Source: JAXHUM01 sp034189325 (GTDB taxonomy: Bacteria > Desulfobacterota > DSM-4660 > Desulfatiglandales > Desulfatiglandaceae). Taken from it: 62,079 nt of DNA. Position 1 is the stretch's first letter; the number at the start of each line of letters is the position of its first letter. The position numbers and the translations under genes are program-made. Under the pieces are notes generated by a model. It had not been told where the DNA came from and made no database searches. It saw only the letters and a program-made list of their open reading frames with translations. Positions 24,391-33,856 of the stretch are shown piece after piece. The stretch covers positions 1 to 62,079 of the forward strand of contig JAXHUM010000094.1 in NCBI GenBank assembly GCA_034189325.1. The letters are read 5' to 3'.

Positions 24391-25533
24391 CTAATCAAAC
24401 ATGGCTATGAACATACCTGCCGCCGCAGCAGAACCAATGACACCGGCAAGATTCGGCCCCATGGCATGCATCAGAAGGTAATTTGTCTTATCGTATTTCA
24501 TGCCCTCTACCTGGGACACACGGGCGGCCATGGGGACGGCGGAAACCCCTGCTGATCCGATGAGGGGATTTATCTTATCCTTTAGAAAACGATTCATCAC
24601 TTTCACGGTGACGATTCCCCCGACCGTGCAGACCGCGAAATCGATAAGACCAAGGCCGAAAATGAAAAGCGGCTTCCAGCTCAAGAAATTATCCGCGTGC
24701 ATTGTGGCCCCTACGGATATTCCAAGAAAGATGGTGACGATGTTCATGAGAGATCCCTGGGCAGTCTCGGAAAGTCTCTCTACGACGCCACTCTCCTTCA
24801 TCAGATTTCCAAGCATTAGCATACCCATCAAAGGAATTACCGCCGGTACAAGTAGAGCGATAATGCCTGCCGTAACAAGTGGAAAGAGAATCTTCTCCTG
24901 CGCTGAGACGGGTCGCAATTGACGCATGCGGATCTTTCTTTCTTTTTCCGTTGTCAGCAGCTTCATGATGCCTGGCTGAATGAGGGGCACCATAGCCATA
25001 TAGGAATAGGCGGCCAGGGCATTGGGCCCTAGCAGTTGAGGGGCAAGGTGTTGGGTCAGGTAAATGGTCGTCGGCCCGTCAGCGCCTCCTATGATGCTCA
25101 CGGAGGCCGCTTCCTTTAGAGTAAAGCCTGCCAGGATCGTCCCGGTAAATGTGATGAACACGCCCAGTTGAGCTCCCGCTCCGACAAGAAGCGTCTTGGG
25201 ATTGGCTATGAGAGGTCCGAAGTCGGTCATGGCCCCCAGTCCGAGAAAGATAATACAGGGAATCACCTCCCATTCAAGGCCGTAGTGGTAGAAGATTTTG
25301 AGGAGTTGATGGTGACCGTGGGAGTGTCCCATAAGCGGAACAAGCGGAAAATTAACAATGAATATCCCAAAGCCGATGGGGAGGAGCAAAAGGGGTTCAT
25401 ATTTTTTCCTGACCGCCAGATAAATAAACAGACAGCCGATGGCCCACATAATAATCAGTTTGTAATGAAAATTGAAAAGGCCTGTCGTGTATAGGATGCC
25501 GTTAAGCATATCAAGAATTTCATCGATAGTCAT
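24391..25533 (-). CDS. Sodium ion-translocating decarboxylase beta subunit (OadB/MmdB/GcdB family)
   Basis: This 380-residue polytopic membrane protein couples decarboxylation of carboxybiotin to sodium export. The family-defining motif GGADGPT is at residues 149-155 and GAMTDFGPL at 100-108. The C-terminal NLAGVIGSAAAAGMFIAMF is typical of OadB. It completes a methylmalonyl-CoA decarboxylase-type complex with the biotin carrier and carboxyltransferase that converge on it. It is read divergently from the canonical mutase at 25878. It could equally serve another decarboxylase (glutaconyl-CoA, oxaloacetate). Confidence 0.92.
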   Translation of the reverse strand: MTIDEILDMLNGILYTTGLFNFHYKLIIMWAIGCLFIYLAVRKKYEPLLLLPIGFGIFIVNFPLVPLMGHSHGHHQLLKIFYHYGLEWEVIPCIIFLGLGAMTDFGPLIANPKTLLVGAGAQLGVFITFTGTILAGFTLKEAASVSIIGGADGPTTIYLTQHLAPQLLGPNALAAYSYMAMVPLIQPGIMKLLTTEKERKIRMRQLRPVSAQEKILFPLVTAGIIALLVPAVIPLMGMLMLGNLMKESGVVERLSETAQGSLMNIVTIFLGISVGATMHADNFLSWKPLFIFGLGLIDFAVCTVGGIVTVKVMNRFLKDKINPLIGSAGVSAVPMAARVSQVEGMKYDKTNYLLMHAMGPNLAGVIGSAAAAGMFIAMFD

Positions 25534-25877
25534 GCATAAGTCCTTTCATAGTTTAGGGCTGATAATGGCTAATCATGGTGAGCGTTTTGGTTTAAGGGAG
25601 ACCTTCTATTAAAATTTCTTGTGCTTGTCAATGATGAATATGAGGTTATGTTGAAAAATATTGACAGATTCAAGAATGTTAAAGTATTTATGAATACTCC
25701 CAATTCGGCCAATAAACAGTTTAGGGGCGTGAAATAAGAGCATCAGGATGACTCATGAGCCCTTTTTATTTTTCTATTTTTGAGAGGAAAATATACCTTA
25801 TTGAAATAAGTGATATGTCGCAATTAACCGGATTAACTTAAAAAAATTGTATGCCAATAGTGATTTAGGAGGGAAAA
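25534..25877. other. Divergent intergenic region between beta subunit and canonical mutase
   Basis: No gene is seen in 344 bases. TTGACA at 25661-25666 with TATTTA at 25685-25690 (18-base spacer) is a weak plus-strand promoter candidate. TAGGAGGG at 25866-25873 is the ribosome binding site for the next gene. Confidence 0.45.
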
Positions 25878-27557
25878 ATGTCTTGTGAGAGAGATAAGAA
25901 GGTTCTGACAGAAGAGTTTGAAAAATGGTCAAAGGATGTTGAGAAAAAAGTGGCCAAACGTGCGGAGAGAAAAGAGACGTTTTTGAATACATCAGGGATA
26001 CCCGTGCAACGGGTCTATACACCACTGGACGTAGAGGGTATCGATTATATGTCCCAGGTTGGTTTGCCGGGAGAATACCCTTATACCAGGGGTGTGCAAC
26101 CTACCATGTACAGGGGTCGGTATTGGACGATGAGACAGTATGCGGGATTCGCCTCTGCTGAGGAATCCAATAAGCGATATCGATTCCTCCTCGATCAGGG
26201 GCAAACAGGCCTATCCGTTGCCTTTGATCTTCCTACCCAAATCGGCTATGATTCCGACAGCGAAATGGCGATTGGAGAGGTCGGAAAGGTCGGCGTGGCC
26301 ATCGATTCTCTCAAGGATATGGAAATCCTTTTCAATAATATACCCTTGGATAAGGTGAGTACATCCATGACCATCAATGCCCCTGCGGTGGTGCTACTGG
26401 CGATGTACATCGCCGTAGCGGAAAAGCAGGGAGTCACGCCAGACAAACTGAGAGGCACCATCCAGAACGATATCCTCAAGGAGTATTCTTCAAGAGGGAC
26501 CTATATCTTTCCTCCAAAGCCTTCCATGAGAATTATTACGGATATATTTTCTTACAGTGCCGAAAATGTCCCCATGTGGAATACCATCAGCATCAGCGGT
26601 TATCATATCAGAGAGGCAGGATCAACCGCTGTGCAAGAAATTGCCTTTACTCTAGCCAACGGTATGGCCTATGTAAAGGCGGCCCTGGAAGCGGGACTTG
26701 ATGTGGATACTTTCGGCCCCAGGCTCTCTTTCTTCTTCAATGCCCACTTGGATTTTTTCGAAGAGATCGCAAAATACAGGGCTGCCAGGAGGCTGTGGGC
26801 AAAGATCATGAAGGACAAGTTCCATGCGAATAACCCCAAATCGATGATGATTCGATTCCATACGCAGACCGCCGGATGCACCTTAACGGCTCAGCAACCG
26901 AAAAACAATATCGTCAGAGTGGCCTTTCAGGCCCTGTCCGCCGTCCTGGGTGGAACCCAGTCTCTCCATACAAACTCGATGGATGAGGCCCTCTGCCTGC
27001 CGTCTGAGGATGCTGTTCAGGTTGCCCTCCGTACGCAACAAATGATTGCCTATGAATCAGGAGTGACTGATACGGTGGACCCGATGGCCGGTTCTTTCTA
27101 TGTTGAATCTCTCACCAAAGAGATACATGACCTGGCGGAGGAATATATTGAAAAGATTGATCAGATGGGTGGGGCCGTGGCTGCGATTGAAAAAGGTTTT
27201 ATACAGAGAGAAATCCAGGATAGTGCCTACAAATACCAGAGAGAGATCGAAAAGGACGAAAAGGTTGTTGTCGGGCTGAACCGGTTCCAGATCGAAGAAG
27301 AGAAACCGACTGGGCTTCTGAGAGTGGATCCGTCGGTCAGGGAATCTCAGATCGAAAAGCTTGGCCAGCTCAAATCAGAGAGAGATAACGAGCAAGTGGA
27401 GAAAAGCCTTGCCGCATTGAGGCAGGTTGCCGAAGGAAATAGCAATCTGATCCCGCCGATTCTGGATGCTGTCAAGGCCTATGCCACGCTGGGTGAGATC
27501 TGTGACGTCCTGAGAGGAGTCTTTGGAGAATACCAACAGGTAAACACGCTGGGATGA
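25878..27557 (+). CDS. mcmA1: Methylmalonyl-CoA mutase large subunit (canonical)
   Basis: This 559-residue catalytic subunit interconverts succinyl-CoA and (R)-methylmalonyl-CoA. Key residues are all in place: Tyr88 (WTMRQYAGF), Gln196 (TIQNDILKE), Arg206 (SSRGTYIFPP, carboxylate clamp), His243 (SGYHIREAG) and Gln in HTQTAG. They align one position off the P. shermanii numbering. TAGGAGGG stands 5 bases before the ATG. The B12 subunit follows after 39 bases. It serves as the internal reference that shows how far mutases 1 and 2 have diverged. With the adjacent sodium-type decarboxylase it links succinyl-CoA to propionyl-CoA. Confidence 0.95.
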   Translation: MSCERDKKVLTEEFEKWSKDVEKKVAKRAERKETFLNTSGIPVQRVYTPLDVEGIDYMSQVGLPGEYPYTRGVQPTMYRGRYWTMRQYAGFASAEESNKRYRFLLDQGQTGLSVAFDLPTQIGYDSDSEMAIGEVGKVGVAIDSLKDMEILFNNIPLDKVSTSMTINAPAVVLLAMYIAVAEKQGVTPDKLRGTIQNDILKEYSSRGTYIFPPKPSMRIITDIFSYSAENVPMWNTISISGYHIREAGSTAVQEIAFTLANGMAYVKAALEAGLDVDTFGPRLSFFFNAHLDFFEEIAKYRAARRLWAKIMKDKFHANNPKSMMIRFHTQTAGCTLTAQQPKNNIVRVAFQALSAVLGGTQSLHTNSMDEALCLPSEDAVQVALRTQQMIAYESGVTDTVDPMAGSFYVESLTKEIHDLAEEYIEKIDQMGGAVAAIEKGFIQREIQDSAYKYQREIEKDEKVVVGLNRFQIEEEKPTGLLRVDPSVRESQIEKLGQLKSERDNEQVEKSLAALRQVAEGNSNLIPPILDAVKAYATLGEICDVLRGVFGEYQQVNTLG

Positions 27558-27596
27558 AATCCCTCGATAGACATAAGGATAAAAGGAGATTGAGAC

Positions 27597-27995
27597 ATGA
27601 CAAAGAAGACAATAAGGGTGTTAGCGGCAAAACCAGGCCTCGACGGTCATGATAGGGGTATAAAAGTCGTTGCCAGTGCCCTGATGGATGCCGGGATGGA
27701 AGTAGTCTACACAGGCCTTAGACAAACCCCTGCCCAGATTGTGGAGTCCGCTATCCAGGAGGATGTAGATGTCATCGCCATGAGCATCCTGTCGGGGGCC
27801 CACGATTATCTATTCCCAAAGGTTATGGAATTACTAAAAGAGAAGAACGTGGAGGATATGCTTGTGATCGGGGGCGGTATTATCCCTGACGAAGATATTC
27901 CGGCCCTCAAAGATTGTGGCATTTCAGAAATTTTCGGTCCGGGAACTACTACTGACAGCATCATCAATTATGTGGAGTCCCATGTAAAGAGGTGA
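27597..27995 (+). CDS. mcmA2: Methylmalonyl-CoA mutase B12-binding small subunit
   Basis: This 132-residue cobalamin-binding subunit has GLDGHDRG (axial His), MSILSGAHDY (Ser-x-Leu) and VIGGGIIP. It is a stand-alone version of the mutase C-terminal domain, as in archaeal and many anaerobic two-subunit mutases. AAAAGGAGATTGAG precedes the ATG. It lies 39 bases downstream of the large subunit and forms a complete canonical enzyme with it. Confidence 0.94.
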   Translation: MTKKTIRVLAAKPGLDGHDRGIKVVASALMDAGMEVVYTGLRQTPAQIVESAIQEDVDVIAMSILSGAHDYLFPKVMELLKEKNVEDMLVIGGGIIPDEDIPALKDCGISEIFGPGTTTDSIINYVESHVKR

Positions 27996-28357
27996 TAGGA
28001 GGGGCATCTCCAATTTAATTCTATTATCTTACCGACTTTGCAACCCAAGGTCGTGATCCTGAATAAGGCCTTTGAATCTCACATTTTTTGTTCGGTTGTG
28101 ATGGTATCGGCTACATTTGAAACGCCATCACGACCGGCCTAAGGAGCCCCGAAAAAGGACTGAGATGAAAGTCTTTGATCAGGGTGCCGAACCGTCTTAA
28201 CCCACCTTTAAACAAGCCTTTTGGTTTTCCGAAATCAGCAAGACCGATTGCATTGCCATTAAAGGAGTCAAGTTTCTATAAAGATTGCTCAAGGTCCTCT
28301 TGGCCGTTGAGAGTCTCTGGGAGCTTGACGGAGCCTATTTTTCCGAGGCTGATACGA
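27996..28357. other. Intergenic region after canonical mutase
   Basis: No gene is seen in this spacer between convergent genes. It holds the inverted repeat at 28093-28136. Confidence 0.5.
28093..28136. repeat. 12-bp inverted repeat, possible transcript end
   Basis: CGGTTGTGATGG (28093-28104) pairs with CCATCACGACCG (28125-28136), one G-T pair, 20-base loop. It lies between two convergent genes but has no T-run on the plus strand, so it could stabilise the mutase mRNA end rather than terminate it. Confidence 0.4.
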
Positions 28358-29068
28358 TCAGCGATAGGTCACCATATCCGGATTGTTGAGATGCCTCAGG
28401 TGGGCAATGGAATTGAAGGTCGTTAGACTCAGGCGGTCAGTGTTGAACCTGAACGTCGATACGGCGGTGTTGAGAATCTGCCAGGCCAGTTGTATGGTCT
28501 TTTCATTCGACAATCCCAGGGCAATCTGCACCACGGCCGACATGGGTCCCCCGGAGGTAAAGAGGGCCACTTTTTTTCCAGATTGGTTGTCATGCATTAT
28601 TTTCAAGACTCCCCTCTTGACACGGCTTTGGAACGACGACCACGTCTCGACCCCGGGAATCTCGTAGCGTCCTGATATCCAACGCATGACAGCAGTTTCC
28701 AGGATCATTTGTAAAGACCGTCGGTCTGTGTATATCTTACCAAACGCTTCGGACATGGAGGGGTCTTCTTCGGACATAGCGTCTATCTGGGAGGTTATAA
28801 TGAAGGAGGCATCGAACTCGTCAAATTCGGGCAAGACCATGGGGGCCTCGATGCTGCCGTTCTTGCCGAGGCGGGACATGACTGTGGTGGCCGTGTCGAT
28901 TTGCCGGACCATGGAACCTGAGTAGAGGGCATCAAAGCGTAGTCCCTGTTTTGCAAAGCAATCTCCGAGGATATGCGCCTGTTCAAGCCCCAGGTCAGAA
29001 AGGCGATCGTAATTGTCCTTACCAAACGACGCCTGGCCATGTCTTATGAGATAGAGAGAACGCATCAT
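28358..29068 (-). CDS. Histidine phosphatase family protein (phosphoglycerate mutase-like)
   Basis: This protein of about 236 residues starts MMRSLYLIRHGQASFG. The RHG motif supplies the phospho-acceptor His and an Arg. The second conserved His, usually in an xSHGG motif, is absent: the segment reads ALFTSGGPMSAVV. Variants with Ser/Thr there are known in the superfamily, so activity is uncertain. The start is taken at the ATG pair at 29063-29068; an in-frame TTG at 29083 adds five residues and has no better ribosome binding site. It is transcribed away from the sensor kinase next to it. Confidence 0.8.
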   Translation of the reverse strand: MMRSLYLIRHGQASFGKDNYDRLSDLGLEQAHILGDCFAKQGLRFDALYSGSMVRQIDTATTVMSRLGKNGSIEAPMVLPEFDEFDASFIITSQIDAMSEEDPSMSEAFGKIYTDRRSLQMILETAVMRWISGRYEIPGVETWSSFQSRVKRGVLKIMHDNQSGKKVALFTSGGPMSAVVQIALGLSNEKTIQLAWQILNTAVSTFRFNTDRLSLTTFNSIAHLRHLNNPDMVTYR

Positions 29069-29349
29069 TTCAAGACCACGCAATGGGGAACTGCCGCAGA
29101 AGAAGGAAAGGTGATAAGCAAAAAAACGCCCCTGGTCTCCTTAGTTATCTTTTTAAGGAAAAGCAGCTTCCTGACTACAACCTACTCCCATTTGTGTCAA
29201 GCAGAAACTGCCTCGTCATTTTTCTAGAAAAAATAAAATTTCATTCGATGAGGTCAGCGAAGGGTTTGTCTTTTTTCGACTTTTATTATAAAAGAGTCAA
29301 TCGTCCCCCTTTTGCATGGTTTCCCACAATACTAGAAGGGAAGGCTATT

Positions 29350-31857
29350 ATGCTACGACGTTTCAAGAACATCTCCTTCAATATGGGGATTTCTCCAAAA
29401 CTGATTGTCTGTTTTCTCTCCCTCTCTATTGTCCCGATGGTGATTCTGGGATTCATAGCCGACAAAAACTTGGCGAAAACCGGTTCTGAATCAATGCTCA
29501 TGGCCAAGGATATGGGCGAGAAAACATTGGCCGCAGCATCGGAGATCGGCAGGAAGGCCATTGAGGACAGTGTTCGAGAACTCGATTCCAAGTCCACTGA
29601 ATCGATAGAGCTGAGGACTGTGGAGACGGCTCAAAGGATAGCAGATTTTCTTCATCAAAGAGATCAAGATATACTTGTCCTCGCCTCATCTGTACCGGAT
29701 CCGAGAAGATATTTAAATATATACAAGGCCTGTCGTCGAGAGGTCATAGAGCCGGGCCCATGGCCCCGAAATGATACCAGAAAAACGACTTCCTTTGTTC
29801 TCTGGGAGAACGTTGAAAACAGTACATCTTGGAGGCACAGACTACCTGATCGATTCAGGAAGGTATCTGTGCCTATTTACAAAGAGATTACCTTTATTGA
29901 TCTGACGGGTCAGGAGAAGATAAAAGTCAGGGAAGGCCGTATTTCATCGAACCTCGTTGATGTAAGTTTAAAACAAAATACCTACTGCAAGGCAGAAGAA
30001 TATTTTCCCTCCCTTGAAAAACTGGAGAGGGGGGAGATTTATGTCTCAAGTGTAATCGGTGCTTATAGAAAAGGGTGGCTTTACAAATCCGAACAGGGGA
30101 TAAAGGTACGGCCGGAAAGTGCCCATGCCGGAAAAGAGAACCCTTACGGGAAGAGGTTTGAGGGCATCATTAGATGGGCCACTCCTGTATATGAAGAGAA
30201 TAGGAAGACAGGCTACGTCACCACGGCCCTGGACCACATCCACGTTATGGAATTCACAGACCATATTGTGCCCACGAGGGAGAGGTCCTCCGATATATCC
30301 GACGCCGGTTCGGGGAATTACGCCTTTCTTTGGGATTACAAAGATAGGTGTATTTCACATCCCCGCGATTTTTTCATCTGCGGATATGATCCGGAGACAG
30401 GAAAAGAGGTGCCTGGTTGGATTAGTCAGGAGGTCTATGAGGATTTTAAGAGAAGTGGTGTAAGTCTATCCGATTTTGTTGAGAATCTTCGTCCATTTCA
30501 AAAATTCAGTCTCAACAAAACAGGATCCCGGGAACAGCTGGAATCCGGCTGCATCTCCCTGGATTGCCGTAAGCTCGATACGGCGCCTCAGTGTCAGGGA
30601 TGGCACCGGGGCACAGAGGATGGAGGGTCCGGTTCTTTCTTGATCTTGTGGAGTGGATTATGGAAGCTCACAACTTATGCTGCAATACCATACCACACAG
30701 GTATGTATGGGAGATCAAAGAGGGGGTTCGGTTACGTGACCATTGGGGCCCATGTGCAGGATTTTCACCGTGCCGCCAACAAGACCAAGACTACCATTGA
30801 AAAAAGTATCCGACATCAGGGTGAAAACATCAGGATAGCCACTTTCAAGACGAGGAATCTTATTGAATCAAGCTCATTTGAAAACCGCCGATTGATGATT
30901 ACCATAACGATCCTAACGGCCTTTGCCGTCATCTGTGCCTCTGTGATTATCGGCGTTACCATCACAAGGCCGTTGAGGCGTTTGAAAGAAGGTGCAGAGG
31001 CTATCAGTCGGGGTGAGCTTCATCAACGTATCCATGTGAAGGCACATGATGAAATAGGACACGTGGCTGAATCTTTCAACAAAATGGCCATAGCCGTAGA
31101 GGAAGTTGATAGGATGAAGTCGGAATTTGTCAGTACGGTGTCTCATGAACTTAGGACGCCGATTCATGCGATGCTGTTGGGAGTCTCAGGGATCCTGGAA
31201 GGCTATTCAGGCGATATCAGTGAGGAGGCGAGAGAGGACCTCACTATTGTTAGTGACGGTATTGGCCGTCTTACGCGTCTCATAGACAATTTTCTCGACC
31301 TCTCAAGGATTGAATCTCACAATATAAAATTCGAAATCGTCAGGACCTCGATTGATCAGATTGTTGAGGACGCCTTGGAGGAAGTCTCCACCTTGATTAT
31401 AATGCATCGCCACACGGTTCGAAGGGACCTGGAAGAGGGTCTTCCAGACATATATGTGGATCACGACCGAATGATCCAGACCTTTGTCAACCTTTTGAGT
31501 AATGCCATCAAGTATACTCCTGATGGTGGGATTATCCTTCTGAAAGCTAAAAGAGAGGGTAAGAACGTGGTTGTGTCTATTGCCGACAACGGCTATGGTA
31601 TTCCTGTTTCGGCGCAAGGACGTGTCTTTGATAAGTTCTTTCAGGCCGATAGTATTATGTCTCAGAAGGTTGGAGGCAGCGGTTTAGGCCTGACCATCAG
31701 CAAGGGGATATTAAGAGAACATGGCGGAGACATCGATGTAAAGAGTCCCCTAGAAAAAGGGACTTTTGAAGATTTTCCACTGGGAGGGGAGCGGAAGGGG
31801 ACGATTTTCAGGATCTGTTTGCCGACAGAGGCTGTTGAAAAGCGAGGCGTATTTTGA
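29350..31857 (+). CDS. Membrane sensor histidine kinase with large Cache-like sensor
   Basis: This kinase of about 835 residues starts MLRRFKNISFNMGISPK, with AGAAGGGAAGG before the ATG at 29350. It has a membrane segment at about 20-40 and a long extracytoplasmic sensor (about 40-515). A second membrane segment (about 520-545) leads to HAMP (ITRPLRRLKEGAEAIS). HisKA follows with phospho-acceptor His599 in VSHELRTP, and an HATPase domain with N-box NLLSNAIKYTPDGG and G-boxes DNGYGIP and GSGLGLTI. The sensor contains a Cys and Trp-rich stretch (APQCQGWHRG, WSGLWKLTTYAAIPYHTG). The signal is unknown. A possible start at 29083 would overlap the neighbouring gene and is rejected. Confidence 0.9.
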   Translation: MLRRFKNISFNMGISPKLIVCFLSLSIVPMVILGFIADKNLAKTGSESMLMAKDMGEKTLAAASEIGRKAIEDSVRELDSKSTESIELRTVETAQRIADFLHQRDQDILVLASSVPDPRRYLNIYKACRREVIEPGPWPRNDTRKTTSFVLWENVENSTSWRHRLPDRFRKVSVPIYKEITFIDLTGQEKIKVREGRISSNLVDVSLKQNTYCKAEEYFPSLEKLERGEIYVSSVIGAYRKGWLYKSEQGIKVRPESAHAGKENPYGKRFEGIIRWATPVYEENRKTGYVTTALDHIHVMEFTDHIVPTRERSSDISDAGSGNYAFLWDYKDRCISHPRDFFICGYDPETGKEVPGWISQEVYEDFKRSGVSLSDFVENLRPFQKFSLNKTGSREQLESGCISLDCRKLDTAPQCQGWHRGTEDGGSGSFLILWSGLWKLTTYAAIPYHTGMYGRSKRGFGYVTIGAHVQDFHRAANKTKTTIEKSIRHQGENIRIATFKTRNLIESSSFENRRLMITITILTAFAVICASVIIGVTITRPLRRLKEGAEAISRGELHQRIHVKAHDEIGHVAESFNKMAIAVEEVDRMKSEFVSTVSHELRTPIHAMLLGVSGILEGYSGDISEEAREDLTIVSDGIGRLTRLIDNFLDLSRIESHNIKFEIVRTSIDQIVEDALEEVSTLIIMHRHTVRRDLEEGLPDIYVDHDRMIQTFVNLLSNAIKYTPDGGIILLKAKREGKNVVVSIADNGYGIPVSAQGRVFDKFFQADSIMSQKVGGSGLGLTISKGILREHGGDIDVKSPLEKGTFEDFPLGGERKGTIFRICLPTEAVEKRGVF

Positions 31858-32039
31858 TAATGCTCGTGGGGTCCTGAAGAAACATGGCGGCCTTTTACCC
31901 TGCCGACCTGGTAATGTTGAAAGTGCCATGTGATTAGACTATAATTGGGCTGCTTTTACAATATTGAATGGGGGCTTAATCGGTGATTGTCGACCTTGTA
32001 CAATAGAAACTCAACCTTACTTACTATGGGGGTATATTC

Positions 32040-32411
32040 TTGAGTATAAAGAAAATTCTTATCGTTGATGATGAGATTCCCATTCACAATTACTTGAAGA
32101 AAAAGTTCACCAAATTGGGCTATGAGGTGTCAGTGGCCGATGAGGGGCATTCAGCTCTTGATCGTGCTTTTTTATTTTTACCAGATATCCTCCTACTGGA
32201 CATCAAACTTCCCGGTCTTAACGGTATCGAAGTCTGTAAGATCCTTAAATCAGATGAAAAGACCAAACACATTCCTATTATCATGCTCTCAGCAAAGGCC
32301 CAGACAGAGGAGATTGAAGAAGGACTGAAGGCTGGAGCAGACAAATACCTGTGCAAGCCGATCGGTTTTCCGGATATCTTGAAAGAGATCCGACGATTTG
32401 AAGATTCCTAG
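32040..32411 (+). CDS. Single-domain response regulator (CheY-like)
   Basis: This 123-residue receiver has acidic pair Asp10-Asp11, phospho-acceptor Asp54 in LLLDIKLPG and Lys in LCKPIGF. It has no output domain. The TTG at 32040 has GGGGG 8 bases upstream. It lies between the Cache-type kinase and the hybrid kinase, all in the same direction, and is probably the phosphotransfer intermediate of the cluster. Confidence 0.9.
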   Translation: MSIKKILIVDDEIPIHNYLKKKFTKLGYEVSVADEGHSALDRAFLFLPDILLLDIKLPGLNGIEVCKILKSDEKTKHIPIIMLSAKAQTEEIEEGLKAGADKYLCKPIGFPDILKEIRRFEDS

Positions 32412-32466
32412 ACCCTTGAGCGTCTCATGATAAGAATGGTTTTCCCTTAATGGAAGGATCCCAGTG

Positions 32467-33846
32467 ATGGAACAGACAAGAGCAATTTTCGATGAGCTGG
32501 AGAGACGTAGAATACAGGAATATATCTTTAACCTTGAGGATATTCAGGATACGACTCAAGATCTCATCAGTGAACAAAAAGAACTGGAAAAAAAGGTTGA
32601 AGACAAAAATCTAGAATTGAGGAAGCTGAAGGAAAAACTAAAAGAAGAGCTTTCGGAAAGGAAGAGGGCTGAGACCGAAAAGAAAAATCTGGAATATCAA
32701 TTTCTTCAATCGCAAAAACTGGAGGCCATGGGCAAGTTAGGAGGGGGGATCGCTCACGACTTTAACAATATCTTGACAGCCATTCAAGGTAATATCTCGT
32801 TGATGATGATGGTTACTGATCCAGCAGATCCCAACTGGAGACAGTTGAATAATATTGAGAATATCATTGAAAGAGGATCCAGATTAACAAGTCAAATCTT
32901 GGGATATGTTCGAAAGGGAAAGGGAGAGATCAGGCCCCTTTCCCTTAATAGACTGGTTGAAGAGACCTTGGATGCTTTTTCAAGGACCAGAAAACAGATC
33001 GTGGTTCGTAAGACGCTCTGCCCGGGAAGTGCATGTATCAATGCGGACCTCAGCCAAATGGAACAGGTCCTGGTCAATCTTTACATCAATGCCGCAGATG
33101 CCATGCCCGACGGCGGAGATCTCTTCCTGGAGACAGGCTATATCTCACATGACGACATGACAAAGAGAGGTCTTCATCCGAAACAGAGGAGGTACGTATC
33201 GCTAACAATAGCGGACAACGGAGTTGGAATGGACCCCAATACCCAGAAACGTATTTTTGAGCCTTTTTTTACTACCAAGAAGCGGGGGAAGGGAACAGGT
33301 TTCGGGCTCTCTTCGGTCCTAGGTATTGTCGAAGATCATGGCGGATATCTCTCTTTTTACTCGGTGGAAGGACAAGGCACGACCTTTGAAGTCTATTTGC
33401 CGGAATCAGAGGAGGTTATAAAGGAACAACCGATAGAGATAGAGACATTTGTGGGCGGAACCGAGACTATTCTGGTTGTCGATGATGAAGAAACTAATAT
33501 CGACGTTATCTTAAGGCTGCTGCAGGCCTTGGGATATCAGGTAGTGACTGCCATGAATGGCGAAAAGGCCTTAGCAGTCTTTGAGAGTCTGATGGGTTCC
33601 GTTGACCTGGTTATTCTAGACCTTATCATGCCTGGGATGGGGGGTGCACAAGTGTGCGAACGTCTGCGGAAGATCGATCCCAATGTGAAAGTCCTCTTTA
33701 TGAGCGGGTGCGAGACCGCCTTTGAAGATTTTGGTTTGAATGAGGAGGATCCTAAACATTATATTCAAAAACCTTTCAGGGTTGGGGGACTCTCTCGAAA
33801 AGTCCGAGAGCTTATCGATACTGAAAAGGGGCAGGCTGCTAAATAG
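32467..33846 (+). CDS. Soluble hybrid histidine kinase with C-terminal receiver
   Basis: This cytoplasmic kinase has about 459 residues. A coiled coil (about residues 20-80, rich in Glu/Lys) is followed by HisKA of the GGIAHDFNN type with His97. An HATPase domain carries DNGVGMD and GTGFGLSSV. The C-terminal receiver has Asp385 in LVILDLIMPG. No membrane segment or PAS domain is seen. GGAAGG at 32452-32457 serves the ATG at 32467; a GTG three bases pairs upstream at 32464 is equally possible. The GGIAHDFNN class often phosphorylates its own receiver. No DNA-binding partner is encoded here. Confidence 0.9.
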   Translation: MEQTRAIFDELERRRIQEYIFNLEDIQDTTQDLISEQKELEKKVEDKNLELRKLKEKLKEELSERKRAETEKKNLEYQFLQSQKLEAMGKLGGGIAHDFNNILTAIQGNISLMMMVTDPADPNWRQLNNIENIIERGSRLTSQILGYVRKGKGEIRPLSLNRLVEETLDAFSRTRKQIVVRKTLCPGSACINADLSQMEQVLVNLYINAADAMPDGGDLFLETGYISHDDMTKRGLHPKQRRYVSLTIADNGVGMDPNTQKRIFEPFFTTKKRGKGTGFGLSSVLGIVEDHGGYLSFYSVEGQGTTFEVYLPESEEVIKEQPIEIETFVGGTETILVVDDEETNIDVILRLLQALGYQVVTAMNGEKALAVFESLMGSVDLVILDLIMPGMGGAQVCERLRKIDPNVKVLFMSGCETAFEDFGLNEEDPKHYIQKPFRVGGLSRKVRELIDTEKGQAAK

Positions 33847-33856
33847 GGGAGGGGCA

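Noticed and set aside
29083..29349. 89-residue N-terminal extension of the sensor kinase
   Set aside because: No ribosome binding site and not homologous; the ATG at 29350 is followed by the membrane segment.
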